Source: Coprinopsis marcescibilis
Taxonomy: Eukaryota > Basidiomycota > Agaricomycetes > Agaricales > Psathyrellaceae
Direction of reading: 5' to 3'
Length of the DNA: 34,837 bases
NCBI GenBank assembly: GCA_004369085.1
Contig: ML210405.1
Span: 1 to 34,837, forward strand
The translations under genes and the position numbers were made by a program. How positions within the stretch are numbered: the stretch's first letter is position 1; each line of letters begins with the position of its first letter. The notes beneath the pieces were generated by a model, which worked only from the letters and a program-made list of their open reading frames with translations, was not told the DNA's origin and did not search any database. Of the stretch, positions 21,485 through 32,290 are shown one piece after another.

Positions 21485-23691
21485 TCAGAACTTCTGCAGC
21501 AAAGGCGTACCGGATTCGCTTCCCTGCCTCTGGTGGAAGATCTTGTCATAAGATGGCGGCGCGGGATCTTCTCCCCTCGTTTGCCCAGGGGAAAGAGACC
21601 CGTTCCTATCCCTAGCGGGCGAGGCGGTGGAAGTGGAAGTGGAGTATACCGAGGACGCTGTGTCAGGTGGCTTAAATGTAGACCCACGCTTCTTATCAGC
21701 GAAAGCACTGCTACCACCAGCATCAAGGGATGAGCTGGTGCTCCCCCGGTTGACGGTTACAAGTTGTCGAGGGCCGCGTACGGCGCGAGCAGGACGCGGA
21801 GGGGGCGGAAGGGGAGCTGGCGGAGCATTCGACCACTCTTGAGGAGGAGTCCAGGGTTGCGTTGTAGACGATTTTAGACTGGAGGTGGATGCGGATGCGG
21901 CGGCAAAAGCATTCGTCCCACTACTGGAACTGGCACCTTGACTGGTTGTGCTCGTCGTATACGCTGGCATCGGCGATTTCTCCATCCTTGTACTAAACCC
22001 ACCAGCACAACCACTACTGATTGGTACGGCGCCCAGCATCCCAGTCGTGATGAACCCTGACTCGTTTGACATGTACCTGTCGTGGCCCAGTCTGTTCGAA
22101 AAAGTGGAGTTGGAGGAGCTAGTGGTCGATGCTCGGCCGATATCAGCGTCCGTCAGGGGCTCAGATAGGAATGTCTGTCGCTCTGCGACGGCTGGCGTGA
22201 ATTCTGCTCCATATCTGCTGTTGTCGCTTAGCTGGATCCGAGCCGTCCGACGTCGCCGCAGTAGGTAGAACAGTAAGGCACACAGTAGGCCCAGTCCTAT
22301 AACACCTACATTGAATGAAATGTCAGGTACAAGTTGAGAAAGTTAAACCCGACAACGTGCCTGCAACTGCACTGCCCACGATAACGGCGATTGAGTTTAG
22401 TCCTAACTCGGTGCGGCTCGCGTTATTCCCTGAACCTTCTTCACCAATATTAACGTTAACCTCTGAGAAGGATGCAGTGACCACATCCCCCGGTTGATAA
22501 ACGGAAGATAGTCGTGCCGACGTCGATCTTGTGACACCGCTGCGATCAGTTACTCTAAGGAAAGTATGAACATCAAAATCAGCACGACGAGACATATAAC
22601 AAATACACACATTGTAGGGGTGAACCATATGCTTGTCGAGGGCGCCCTGACCGTTGAGAGAACAGCTGACAGTTGTCGACTCGAACCAACTGACGTTGGA
22701 TCTGGGGTGGCGGTGGGGAGAGGGCTTGGAGCCTGAACAACGACTTGAGTGCGGGTGGATCCAGTAATAACAGGCGGGTCCGGTCCACGTGTAGACGGTC
22801 GTCCTGTAGGTATTGGGTCTGGAGGATCAGGGTCGTTGCCAGTTGGTGCAGGGTTAGGAGTCGGTTGGGGATCGTTACCGGTTGTAGGCGGTCGTCCTGT
22901 AGGTATTGGGTCTGGAGGATCAGGGTCGTTGCCAGTTGGTGCAGGGTCAGGAGTCGGTTGGGGATCGTTACCGGTTGTCGGTATAGGATCGTTTCCAGTT
23001 GGGTCCGGATCGTTCCCAGTGGCTGGTGGGTCTGTTGTGATGGGGTCGTTTCCAGTCGGTTGAGGGTCATTGCCAGTCCCCGTTTCGGTGGGACCAGGGC
23101 CAGGACTGGGATTCTGGTCATTTCCAGTGCCTGGGAAAGGTTAAAAACCATCTGAAAGACAACGTGTAAGGTGCACCATACCTGTCACAGTAGGCCCAGG
23201 ATTGGGATTCTGGTCATTCCCAGTACCTAGGCAATGTTAGCATAATGTAAAAGGAGCAACACAAAGCGCACCGCACCTGTAACAGTCGGCCCAGGATTTG
23301 GATTTTGGTCATTCCCGGTACCTAAACGATGTTATTATGATGTTGAAAGTAGGAGCATAATCTGTGCTGCACCTGTCGGCCCAGGATCTGGATTCTGGTC
23401 GTTGCCGGTACCTAAGAAATGTTAAAACACTACCAAGGAAAGAAAATAATGTGCGCCCACCTGTCACAGTTGGCCCAGGAGCGGGATCAGCATCGTTGCC
23501 TGTCGTTGTGGGATCTTGGTCATTTCCAGTTGGCGCTGGAGGGGGGCCGCTGTCATTGTCTGAGAGAAACAAAAAGAGGTCAATAATCAGTCGAAAGCAA
23601 TATCGAGGTTGCATTTACCTGTGTTCGTTGGTCCTGGACCAGGATCTGGCGTCGGGGGTATGATAGGAGGATCTGGCGTCGGAGTCGACAT
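21485..23691 (-). CDS. Single-pass membrane protein, tandem family member B (611 aa), microexon-repeat ectodomain
   Basis: Exons on the minus strand: 23691-23619, 23559-23461, 23411-23373, 23321-23277, 23226-23182, 23130-22611, 22554-22361, 22305-21485. They total 1,836 nt with all phases consistent. The ectodomain (residues 1 to about 270) is built from TGNDQNPNPGPTVT-type repeats; exons 3-5 each encode one repeat. The juxtamembrane part (VTDRSGVTRSTSARLSSVYQ) aligns with member A, as do the positions and phases of the last two introns. The membrane helix is about 331-354 (IAVIVGSAVAG/VIGLGLLCALLFYLL) followed by RRRR. The tail is Ser/Thr/Pro-rich with a PPAPLPPPPRPARA block, and ends PPSYDKIF...TPLLQKF; PPxY is at 588-591. 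The last intron (22360-22306) appears to be of the GC-AG type. No signal peptide is visible (MSTPTPDPPI). Function unknown; it is likely a surface protein with a long extended stalk. Confidence 0.82.
22797..22982 (-). repeat. Two copies of a 93-bp in-frame repeat in exon 6 of member B
   Basis: The block containing TCGTCCTGTAGGTATTGGGT starts near 22797 and again near 22890, 93 nt (31 codons) later. The copies differ at only a few positions. The protein repeat is TGNDPQPTPDPAPTGNDPDP plus a PPDPIPTGRP tail. The near-identity points to recent expansion. Confidence 0.8.
23182..23411 (-). repeat. Tandem exon+intron duplication, period 88-96 bp
   Basis: Three microexons (23411-23373, 39 nt; 23321-23277, 45 nt; 23226-23182, 45 nt) are near copies, and the 5' part of exon 6 (23130 onward) and the 3' end of exon 2 are related. 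Each has an acceptor TAG or CAG directly before GTACYGG or GCACTGG, and a donor after GACAG. Repeat starts at 23277 and 23373 are 96 nt apart. Each copied exon is a multiple of three and phase 1 on both sides. Confidence 0.85.
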
Positions 23692-25269
23692 GGCGAACGC
23701 CGAAGAAGCGCAGGATTCAAGTCAACAGAGAGCGTTACACGACCACCCAGCCAACCGCAAAGGCAGGAATAGATGGTGGGAGTCGTATCCCTGGGGCTAC
23801 CTGTTGCTTCCGTGTGTTGTTGCGGAGGTCATGTTGGCAGTGGCAATACTCCGCAAGCGACCGTAATTGGTGCTATCGATTAACTCGCAGGGACTCCGAT
23901 CCATATCCGCCAGCAAGTCGTATTAATAGTTGAGTTTGATTCATGACATGACTATTGTTCCTGACTTTCTGGACAGTAGCTCTCGGCTGCTTGACGACAA
24001 TGTGAGTATGGGGGCTATACTTCGGACTGCCTCACGGTTAGGCGAGCGAGAAAGTAGAATCATCTGGGCCGCGGGTTTGTCGAAGGGGTGCACATTGCAG
24101 AATGCGAGAACGACCCATGTGAGAGCCTCGTTTTCGATAGTTTCATTGCGTGCCGTTTGTAACCTCCTGGCGGTCGAGTGATGGAAGGAAGGCAGCCACA
24201 ATTTTGCAGAAGTGGGAAGAAAACAATTCTAATGATTAGTCATTTTATGCGCCAGGTGCGCGGGGTGGTTCCCAATTTAGGCAACACCGCTCACTGGAGA
24301 AGCGCCACAATGATGATGCGTTTGTCATCATGGATTTGTGACCGGTCGGGTTTCTAGGCCGCTAGGATTCAAGAATTTTGTAGTCTCCTAAGCAGCAGAC
24401 CTTTGCAACGAATGATAGTCGATCACGTTGCTGAATAAAGAGATAATTTCTGGCACATAATACGTATCAATTTAGTTCCTCGCCGTCACAAAGCAAGTTC
24501 AAGCAAAGTCGGCATCTAGCGTGCACTTGCGACTAGTCAACCGGTGTTTAATTCCAACCTGGATAATTGAAGTCACTACCCTGGACTTTCCTCGTATCAT
24601 AAAGGCCGCAAAATGCCACGTTGATGCAGATCGGATGGCGTAACTGGTCCGATGAGTAGTATACAAGAGAGATATGGTAGAGCGGCAGCTTGCATGGAAT
24701 GCTTAGGCTTGAACACACACTAGAATCTCCTCAATGTTACGGAAAGGGTTCCAAGTCAGAAGTTCCCAGAACCATGTAAGGACGATGGAAAATGCCAAGA
24801 ATATGTTTGTCGCGGAGAACCCGCGAAACGCACCATGCTCTTCGCTTCCTAGTGCTCCCGTGGTCTACCATCGAGGTGTAGCAACTGTAGATTACGCCAT
24901 CTAGCCATCATACTTGTGAAGTGAAGTCATTCGGGCATCTCCGAATGCATTTGATCAACCACTTATCGCCCCTATCTCATTGGTCATACCAGTCTAGATT
25001 GCTGCGCTACTCAAAGAGGGTGTCTATATCCACCAAGATCGAGCCTTGAAACTAATGGAACTTCGGCTGGAAGATTGACCAATGACAACTCTCCTTTGAG
25101 CATTTACCACAGATGGAGCTGGCAGGTCTTCTAAATGGCGTCCGAGAAGTGATCAAGTGAACAGCAATACCGTATTTCCGGTCTGTCCGCAGCGGCACCC
25201 GAATTGGTGATCAGATCCTGAAGAATATCGGGTAGAAGCGAGGGATACTGCTTACTCCTCTCCTCCATC
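23692..25269. other. Intergenic, no gene
   Basis: About 1.6 kb between member B (-) and the F-box gene (+), which are divergent. No frame with recognisable features, no RNA gene, and no clear TATA box upstream of 25270. Confidence 0.5.
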
Positions 25270-26788
25270 ATGTCGCCCTCTGCTATCTCTACCATCCCAG
25301 AACTCGTCGCGTCGATTCTCTCTCACCTATACGCAGACGATGTTATGAGAATACCAAGCATTCAGGCGTGCATGCAGGTGTCCAGAGTCTGGCACGAAGA
25401 AAGTCGGCCATTGCTGTTCCACAAGACCGTCATTGTTATGAACGCTACCAACGAGGACGCCATTCGGAGAAGGTTTCTCCTTTTTCAAGAGCTTTTGTCA
25501 CAGGATCCACGCATTGCTGGATACGTCCAAGACTTCGAGCTGCACGTCGAAGGATTCTCAACACACGCATCTCGCCGACTCAACAGCCAACCCGATATCC
25601 TCCCATTCGCAAAGACACTTAACCAGTTGCGCAGGTTTTGTTTCCGCGTCGACTGGGATTCTGGGATGGCAGTTCACTGGAATCTCTACATTCAGGAGGT
25701 CCAAGACGCCATTCGACATCTGTGCAGGGTACCTACGCTGGATACGCTCCAGCTTCGTTGCACACCGCTTCCTCACACATTATGGTGTCACAATCACCAG
25801 CTGCGATCCCTTGTGGTCCTAGGTCCCATCCTGTTCGATCGGTCGGACGAACCAACGGATAACACGCTCTATGCCCCTCTCCAACGGTTTGTGTCGTCGC
25901 AATATCGAGCAGCAACGCCATGGGGTGTCACAAGAGCGTTTCAAGCTTACGAACGCCCTGGCCTGATTCAGAACATTCGAGAAGCGACTTTCCTTCTCAG
26001 TGTAGCGGATACTCATCAAGTCCAGAGCTTCCTAAACGCCTTGAGTAGCCATTCCCTCTCCAAGCTTTTTGTAAGCGTGGAACACTTCACAAATCGCGGT
26101 CAGCAACGAATAATCCTCTGATCCATTGTTTCGCTAACACTATACCCGCAGCTCTCCACACTTCCTTAAATGCGATTAACCTAAGCCGCCAAACAAGCTT
26201 ACGCACCATCACACTCGTCTTCATGTCGATCTCGGACTATTTGTTCTCAGCATTTTCTCCAATAATCATCAACACCCTATCGTCGCTTCCAGTACAGCAC
26301 CTCGAAGAAGTCAGCGTGTGCATTACGAGGGTCTGCCAGATAGATGATCCAGACGGCGATGACTATGCTGGCCACGAAACATTCAACCCGTTAGACGTTG
26401 GCCAAGAGTTCGACAAGATTTTCAACCTCAGCAGCTTCAAACGCACCGAAGGTACTCCTCCACCCATACTCCGCAGAGTAAAGCTACATATCCGACACGC
26501 ATGCAACCGGGAGCCTTTGCATCCATGCTCCCACAACATCGGGCTTTACAATGCCGGCGAAGTGGGAAAGTATTTCGAAAATCTGCGTAATTTACAGCAT
26601 ACCCTGGATGGCTTCGATTTTGAGCTGGTAATCGAACATGTCTCCATAGCTGATTCATTCGTACATATCCGAGGTATGTCGCTCTCTCTTTGCTGTCGCG
26701 ACTGGAACATCTCAGCTGACAAACTCCGTGCCGCCTAGCGGATATGTGTGTTCCAGGATACCTACCACACTTTGACGAGGAAGATTGA
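25270..26788 (+). CDS. F-box protein (466 aa)
   Basis: F-box proteins dock substrates on SCF ubiquitin ligases through Skp1. The N-terminal F-box is at about residues 9-50 (IPELVASILSHLYADD, then CMQVSRVWHEESRPLLF), with the usual leading I-P-E-L and the V-S-x-x-W core. The remainder is an irregular leucine-rich region without strict repeats (RHLCRVPTLDTLQLRCTPLP, HNHQLRSLVVLGP, SLRTITLVFMSIS), as in the large F-box/LRR-like families of agaricomycetes. Exons: 25270-26098, 26152-26673, 26739-26788; total 1,401 nt in consistent phase. Intron 1 was placed at GTCAGC (26099), with a GCTAAC branch site and CCCGCAG acceptor, because this joins FTNR to ALHTSLNAINLSRQ without a stop; a GTAAGC at 26071 looks stronger but leads to a stop. 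Substrate unknown. Confidence 0.82.
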
Positions 26789-27461
26789 AAATTCTATACT
26801 GTTGTCTCTTCCACGATAGAGTTGCTACGTATTAACTTATTTCTCTGCCTCAGTCACAGCTCTGGACAGTTCCACCTGACAATCAGGCATCGCCAAACTG
26901 TGAAAGGATAGGGGCTTTGGATAAATCTCGCATCCATCAGATAAGATAAGATTACCGATGTCTCACGATGTCAAATGTGGCGATGCTCGGGGTTTAGCCG
27001 CTTTGTCCAGCAACAATTTCGTTCGAGGTTCCGAGTCTGTTCTTCTTTACAAAGGCGAGTTGTCGCCTTCCGAACCGCATTGGAACGAATTATACGAGCG
27101 CAATCATTAAAACTCTGGTTCATTCTGCCTCCTACAACATGTCACTTCAGCCTGGTCAACGGCTTCCGTCATACGCTTCGGCCTGATTCAAGGAAATCAG
27201 AGGCTCGATGGAATCCTGGACTTGAAGCTCGTGGCATACTTAAGGTCAGCCATTTGGCTATCCTGTGGCTGTCAGTCCACTTGCTCAGGTAGGTCAGCCT
27301 CACAATTCCAGACATATATCCAGCGTACCTCCCGACTGAATCCCCAGCTCTCTCATCTGTTACCCCCGACAAACTATTCGCCTCACAACCTATTTCTTTG
27401 CCATTCTTTACTGAACCTTTTCAATCTTCTTTGCTTCTTGACCCCAAGGGCTATTTGGTTT
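26789..27461. other. Intergenic, no gene
   Basis: Between two plus-strand genes. The part directly upstream of 27462 (about 27370-27460) is pyrimidine-rich (TTCTTTGCC, CTTTTCAATCTTC), typical of a fungal 5' leader. No other feature seen. Confidence 0.5.
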
Positions 27462-28843
27462 ATGTCCAACTACCTCGACAGTGTTTTTCTCTCCATTTCG
27501 CGCCACTTTTTCTCCCTCACCACGATGAACACGCTATCTCGTAATGCTCATCGTGTTGTCGGCTCTCCTCCGTCTTCTCGGATAAATGGAAAGCAGGAAG
27601 CTGGACTGTCGTCTACAGGCGATACCGATGAAGATTTCAAGGTATGTCGGTACTCCTTATATGTTCAATGTTCATCGTGACCGGATCCGCCTTTCTCCAG
27701 ACGACTATCGCGGACCCCACTAACCTCCGACCAACCGGAACGTTTGAAGCTTCGACATCCTTTGGATCGTTCGTCCAGGTTTCCTCTAGCATATCCATTA
27801 GTCCAACCCTCCCTCGCCTACCGGATATCCCCTACTTCGAGGGACTTCCTCATGATCTGCCAGACATCGACGTCTCTTCATTATCTCTGCCTCTTTGGAA
27901 CTCGCCCCTGCCCAGCTTCGAAGAGGGAGAAACCACTCCCATTTACGACACTTCCTTCACCAGTGACACAACCGAAAGCGCCGATACGACATTCGACAGT
28001 TCACTTTGCACGTTTACCCCCTCTCACTCCAAAGCGGAGGGTCTGGCATTAGGAAAGGGGCTGGGCATCGGAATACTGGGGTTATCCGCCAAGGACGATG
28101 GCAAGGCTCCTGTTTCACCCCCATCGTCCAAGTTCATCGAGGACCGCTCCCCCGAGGTTGGCATATACGACGGCGGCTGCGACTCTCATAGTTCCATCTC
28201 TCCCTTCAGCCCCAGGGTCATTCCTCAAGACGTTTTATTCGACCCCATTCATCTTTTGGACCTTGGGTGTGGTCATTCCCTTTCCGCCATCCCGGAGTGT
28301 GAATCATGGAATGAGCTCGAGGAGTCCGAGTGCATCAGCTTCGCTAACAACCCATCATACGATGGCAAGAACAAGTACGCCTCCTCTTTATCGTATTCTC
28401 TAACCCTTTCTGAAAAAAAAATCAGGCCCCTTTTCGTTCAATTAAGCGAATCAACATCCAGATCGGTGACACCTGTGCCAGCTACTCCTCGTTCAACACG
28501 ACCATCCACTCCACGTAAAACGCCGGCGGGCAAAGCGGAAGCAAAACCCAGAGCCATTTCTATGGTTTCCTCATCTACGTCATCTTGGTCGCCCACCAGT
28601 CCCCGCGACCAACTGAAGCGTACACCCTCTCTACCCAAGTCAACTTCCAGTCGCTTCTTGATCTCCTCTCACGATGCGCTGGCGTCCCGCACTAGATCCT
28701 CCTCTGTGCCGAATTCAGATTCTGGGAATGTCAAAGCCAGTGGTTCAATGCTACGTACGTCCCCGCTTGACCTTGGTATTCCATCCGGAGCCGGAGGGGA
28801 TAAAGGCGAATCTCGAGTTGCTCAGAAACGTTGGAGATGGTGA
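27462..28843 (+). CDS. Ser/Pro-rich disordered protein, function unknown (423 aa)
   Basis: I do not recognise the family. Exons: 27462-27641, 27701-28374, 28426-28843; total 1,272 nt, phases consistent. Intron 1 has a GTATGT donor and CTCCAG acceptor. Intron 2 (51 nt; GTACGC donor, TCTAAC branch site, TCAG acceptor) is a multiple of three without stops, so its retention would add 17 residues (one of them replaced at the junction) without breaking the frame. The protein starts MSNYLDSVFLSISRHFFSL; a later in-frame ATG at 27525 is an alternative. The middle is acidic and Pro-rich (LPDIPYFEGLPHDLPDIDVS). The C-terminal third is basic and Ser/Thr-rich (RSTRPSTPRKTPAGKAEAK, ALASRTRSSSVPNSDSGN), with many SP/TP sites that could be phosphorylated. 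No catalytic motif or domain is visible. It could be a regulatory or scaffold protein; that is a guess. Confidence 0.7.
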
Positions 28844-29993
28844 CTTTCTAGGTATGCGCAAGAATATGTCGGTGATCATTAACGTGGATTATACTGCATT
28901 GATATTATAAAAAATAGCAAGTACAGCCTGGATACAATCGGCATTAAACGCACAGCGATTGTTAACCGGTGTATTGAATCAAAAATGAAAATGTATAATA
29001 TTGTAACCCTTGTGCTCCTTTCATTGGCTGGGCTGGGTCGGTCGCCGAGCTGTAATGCGATGGGCAGATCTATTGCAGTCGCGGCGGTGCGCACTATCCT
29101 GGGTGGCACAGCCACAAGCTCGATCTAATCAGGCGAAGCCTTCAGGCTGATGCACCGTATCTGAATTATCACATCTACTAATGTCCTCTACTAAGCCGCA
29201 ATGGGGGTAGCGCTGTCAACGACTCTAAGCCACCTTTCTGACGTTAAGAATGGAGACTCGATACCGGTACCCTTACGGACGCTTTGCCAAAAACAAAACC
29301 AGCTCAAACCAGCAATCCCCACTTGAATCCAGGGAAAACCCAATGATACAACCATCTTCATGAAAGATATTAATCACAATGCAAATTCAACGTAACAATA
29401 TCGACTCGGGAATCGGAACACAAATGATCGTTCAGGTCATGATTTCAATAAGGTATCGTCGACCAGGAGAGATCGGTTACCATTTGCCATATCGTCTGTG
29501 CCGGGGTGCACCAAGATTGGCGTTGGTATTAATCTTCAGAGGCTGGTCCCAATGGATGAAACGTACTACCGGGTCACAAGGCCACTGACGCTCTAGTATA
29601 CCTCTATAACCTACTCTTCAACGGCAGGCTACAGCGCAAATTTCCATTCTACCACTAAAGGTTTCTCGTTAGTCCCGACTCTTCAGTGTTTGAAGCAGGC
29701 GAGAAAGTAAGCTGCAAAACGAGGTCGTAATAACGTCATATTTATTGAAAATGGTGCATAACGACCAAATTCGAATTACAAAATAATATACTTACAGGTC
29801 CAAATTGTACTAAAGAGTGAGGTAGAGAATGAATGACTGGATATACTGGTGTTTAGGTGTTCGGGCGATGTTTCAATATAAATATCCCTATCCTTTCCAA
29901 AGTTCTAACATTTAAAAGGCATCCCCCGAACGGTCTGAACCCCACCTATTGGTACTATTCTGCCAGTGCCAAATGACGTCGAGACCATTCAAT
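28844..29993. other. Intergenic between convergent genes, no gene
   Basis: This 1.15-kb spacer separates the 3' ends of the disordered protein (+) and the secreted two-module protein (-). AT-rich stretches near 29740-29900 probably belong to the 3' flank of the latter. Short frames carry no motif. Confidence 0.5.
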
Positions 29994-32290
29994 TTAATGG
30001 TGGGCCTTCTTGGTCTTCACAGGGACGGGAGTCGCAGTGGGGTGAACGGTGAAGTTTTGGGTCACGGTCTGAACGACAGAGCACCCAGCCGAGCCGGATG
30101 GGTCAGCAAAGGGGAGGGTGAGGGTGACAGTGTTAGTGGGGCAGACAATCAACGTAGGCGGTGGGAGATAGGCGCTCTCCGTGACAGTGACGACATCGGA
30201 GCATCCAAAGAAGCCAGTGCTAATGGGAATGGGTGGTGCGAAAGTGGTCGCGTGGGCAAAGCTGCTGACGGGATGGGGGTAGGACTTGGTCTTGCCACCA
30301 TGGGCGTAGGTGCTGCTGACGGCGACGGGGTGGTCGTAAGACTTGGTCTTGCCACCATGAGCGTAGGCGCTGCTGCTGCTAACGATGTAATCGTGCGCGT
30401 ATGACTTGGACTTGACATATGTCTTGGTGTGATTAGAGAAAGCCGACGAGATGGCTCCGCTTGGGAAGGCAGTAGCAATGGGGCTGCCAGAAGGATCGAC
30501 AGGGCGGGTGTAAGTGACGGTGTTGGTCGGGCAGAATGGGATGCCGCTGGACGCAGTACCGGAAGGGCGAACGGTGGGAGCACCAATGTACTCGGTGGCA
30601 GTTTTGACGACGGAGCAGCCGGCAGATCCGCTAACATAAACGGTAGGCTTGGGCTTTCCGGACTTGTCAACGGCGACGGTTTGAGTGATGGTCTGAGTGC
30701 TGCAAGGACCCGATGGGAAGATGAAAGAGCTCGAGGGACCAACTGTGACTGGGCCTGAAGCCGCGACGGAGGAAACAGTCACTGGGCCTGAAGCAACCGC
30801 GGAGCTGCTGCTATCGAAATTGTCAATATTGCATGTGACGATGTCAGATCGTAACAGAACTTACATGTGTGGGGTCTTGGTCTTGATCTTAGTGCTCACA
30901 GGAGCCGAGACTGTCACCGGGCCTGAAGCAGCAGAGGACGATACAGTCACTGGGCCTGAAGCAGCAGAGGATGAGACTGTCACTGGGCCTGAAGGAACCG
31001 CGGAGCTGCTGCTATCGAATTGTCAATATTGTATGTGACAATAGCAGAAGTAACAGAACTTACATGTGTGGGGTCTTGGTCTTGATCTTAGTGCTCACAG
31101 GAGCCGAGACTGTCACCGGGCCTGAAGCAGCAGAGGACGAGACAGTTACTGGGCCTGAAGCAGCAGCGGACGACACCGTCACTGGACCTGAAGCAACCGC
31201 GGAGCTGCTGCTATAGAAATCGTCAGTATTCTATGTGACTATGGCAGAGGGTAACAGAACTTACATGTGTGGGGTCTTGGTCTTGACCTTGGTGCTCACA
31301 GGAGCCGAGACTGTCACCGGGCCTGAAGCCGCAGAGGACGAGACAGTCACTGGGCCTGAAGCCGCAACGGACGAGACAGTCACTGGGCCTGAAGCAACCG
31401 CAGAGCTGAGAATCGGGGTAGCAGATGGGTATACCGTGGAGCTTTCGGTGACAGTCTTAACAACAGAGCAGCCTGGGCCAATGGATCCGGAAGGGCTGGC
31501 GAATGGAAGAGTGAGGGTGATGGTGTTTGTGGGGCAGACGATCTGAGTAGGCGGGGGGAGGTAGGCGCTCTCCGTAACAGTGACAACATCGGAGCATCCA
31601 AAGAAAACACTGCTAACAGGAATGGGTGCGAAAGTGGTGCCATGGGCGAAGCTGCTGCTGACGGGATGGGGGTAAGACTTGGTCTTGCCACCATGGGCGT
31701 AAGTGCTGCTGACGGCGACGGGGTGGTCGTAAGACTTGTACTTTCCACCATGGGCGTAGGCGCTGCTGCTAACGACGTAGTCATGATTGTATGACTTGGA
31801 CTTCCCGCTATATACCTTGCTGTACGAGCTTCCGAGGAAAACAGACGAGATGGCTCCGCTTGGGAAGGGAGTAGCAATGGGGCTGCCAGAGGGATCGACT
31901 GGGATGGTCTGTGTGATCGTGTTGGTAGGGCAGAAAGGGATGCCGCTGGACGCGGTACCGGAAGGGACGACAGTGGGGGCACCAATGTACTCGGTGGCGG
32001 TCTTTACGACAGAGCAGCCTGCGGATCCGCTCACGTAGACCGTAGGCTTGGGCTTTCCAGACTTGTCAACAGCGACGGTTTGAGTGATGGTTTGAGTGCT
32101 ACAGGGGCCCGATGGGGAGGGCAAGATGAAGGAGCCCGAAGGAGCGCTGTGAAATATCAAGGTCAATAGGTGCATAGAACGCTGAGTGTAATTGAGCTTA
32201 CGCAGTTACATTTGGCCCTCCCTTTGAAGAATGAGCTGCAACATACCCAGCGGCGACCACAGAGATAAGGAGGGACTTGGAAACGAACAT
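29994..32290 (-). CDS. Secreted two-module cysteine protein with SGPVTV repeat linker (693 aa)
   Basis: Exons on the minus strand: 32290-32202, 32146-31265, 31210-31064, 31011-30865, 30810-29994; total 2,082 nt, all phases consistent. A signal peptide (MFVSKSLLISVVAAGYVAA, likely cut before HSS) leads to module 1. A linker with eleven SGPVTV motifs spread over exons 2-5 follows, then module 2, nearly identical to module 1. Each module has six cysteines in the order PCSTQTITQT, GCSVVKTATEY, FCPTNT, GCSDVVTVTESAY, VCPTNT, GCSVV, and between them a His/Tyr block with repeated YAHGGKTKSY and KSYDHPV. There is no membrane helix, GPI signal or catalytic motif at the C-terminus (VPVKTKKAHH). Likely an extracellular or cell-wall structural protein; regular Cys pairs and His clusters leave adhesion or metal binding open. 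Function not known. Confidence 0.82.
30811..31264 (-). repeat. Tandem exon+intron duplication, period ~200 bp
   Basis: Exons 3 (31210-31064) and 4 (31011-30865), 147 nt each, and their introns of 52-54 nt are near-identical. The end of exon 2 and start of exon 5 are homologous to the same unit. Every copied exon starts with CAGCAGCTCCGCGG and ends in CACACAT before GTAAGTTCTGTTAC; all junctions are phase 2. The introns share their sequence too, so the exon and its intron were duplicated as one piece. Confidence 0.9.

Noticed and set aside
22579..23151. 190-aa minus-strand frame with repeated Leu/Thr-rich blocks
   Set aside because: Wrong frame of member B exon 6. The overlapping frame gives TGNDP repeats and joins all flanking exons in phase, but lacks its own ATG.
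26071..26151. Intron with GTAAGC donor in the F-box gene
   Set aside because: The donor is good, but splicing to 26152 runs into a stop after five codons. GTCAGC at 26099 keeps the frame and a 53-nt intron with a branch site.
29949..30404. 151-aa Gly-rich plus-strand frame
   Set aside because: Antisense of module 2 of the secreted protein; it arises from the repeated codons.
29994..32290. Two separate secreted-protein genes
   Set aside because: There is only one signal-peptide exon and one terminal stop, and all five exons join in phase through the duplicated linker units; one gene is simpler, though transcripts should decide.
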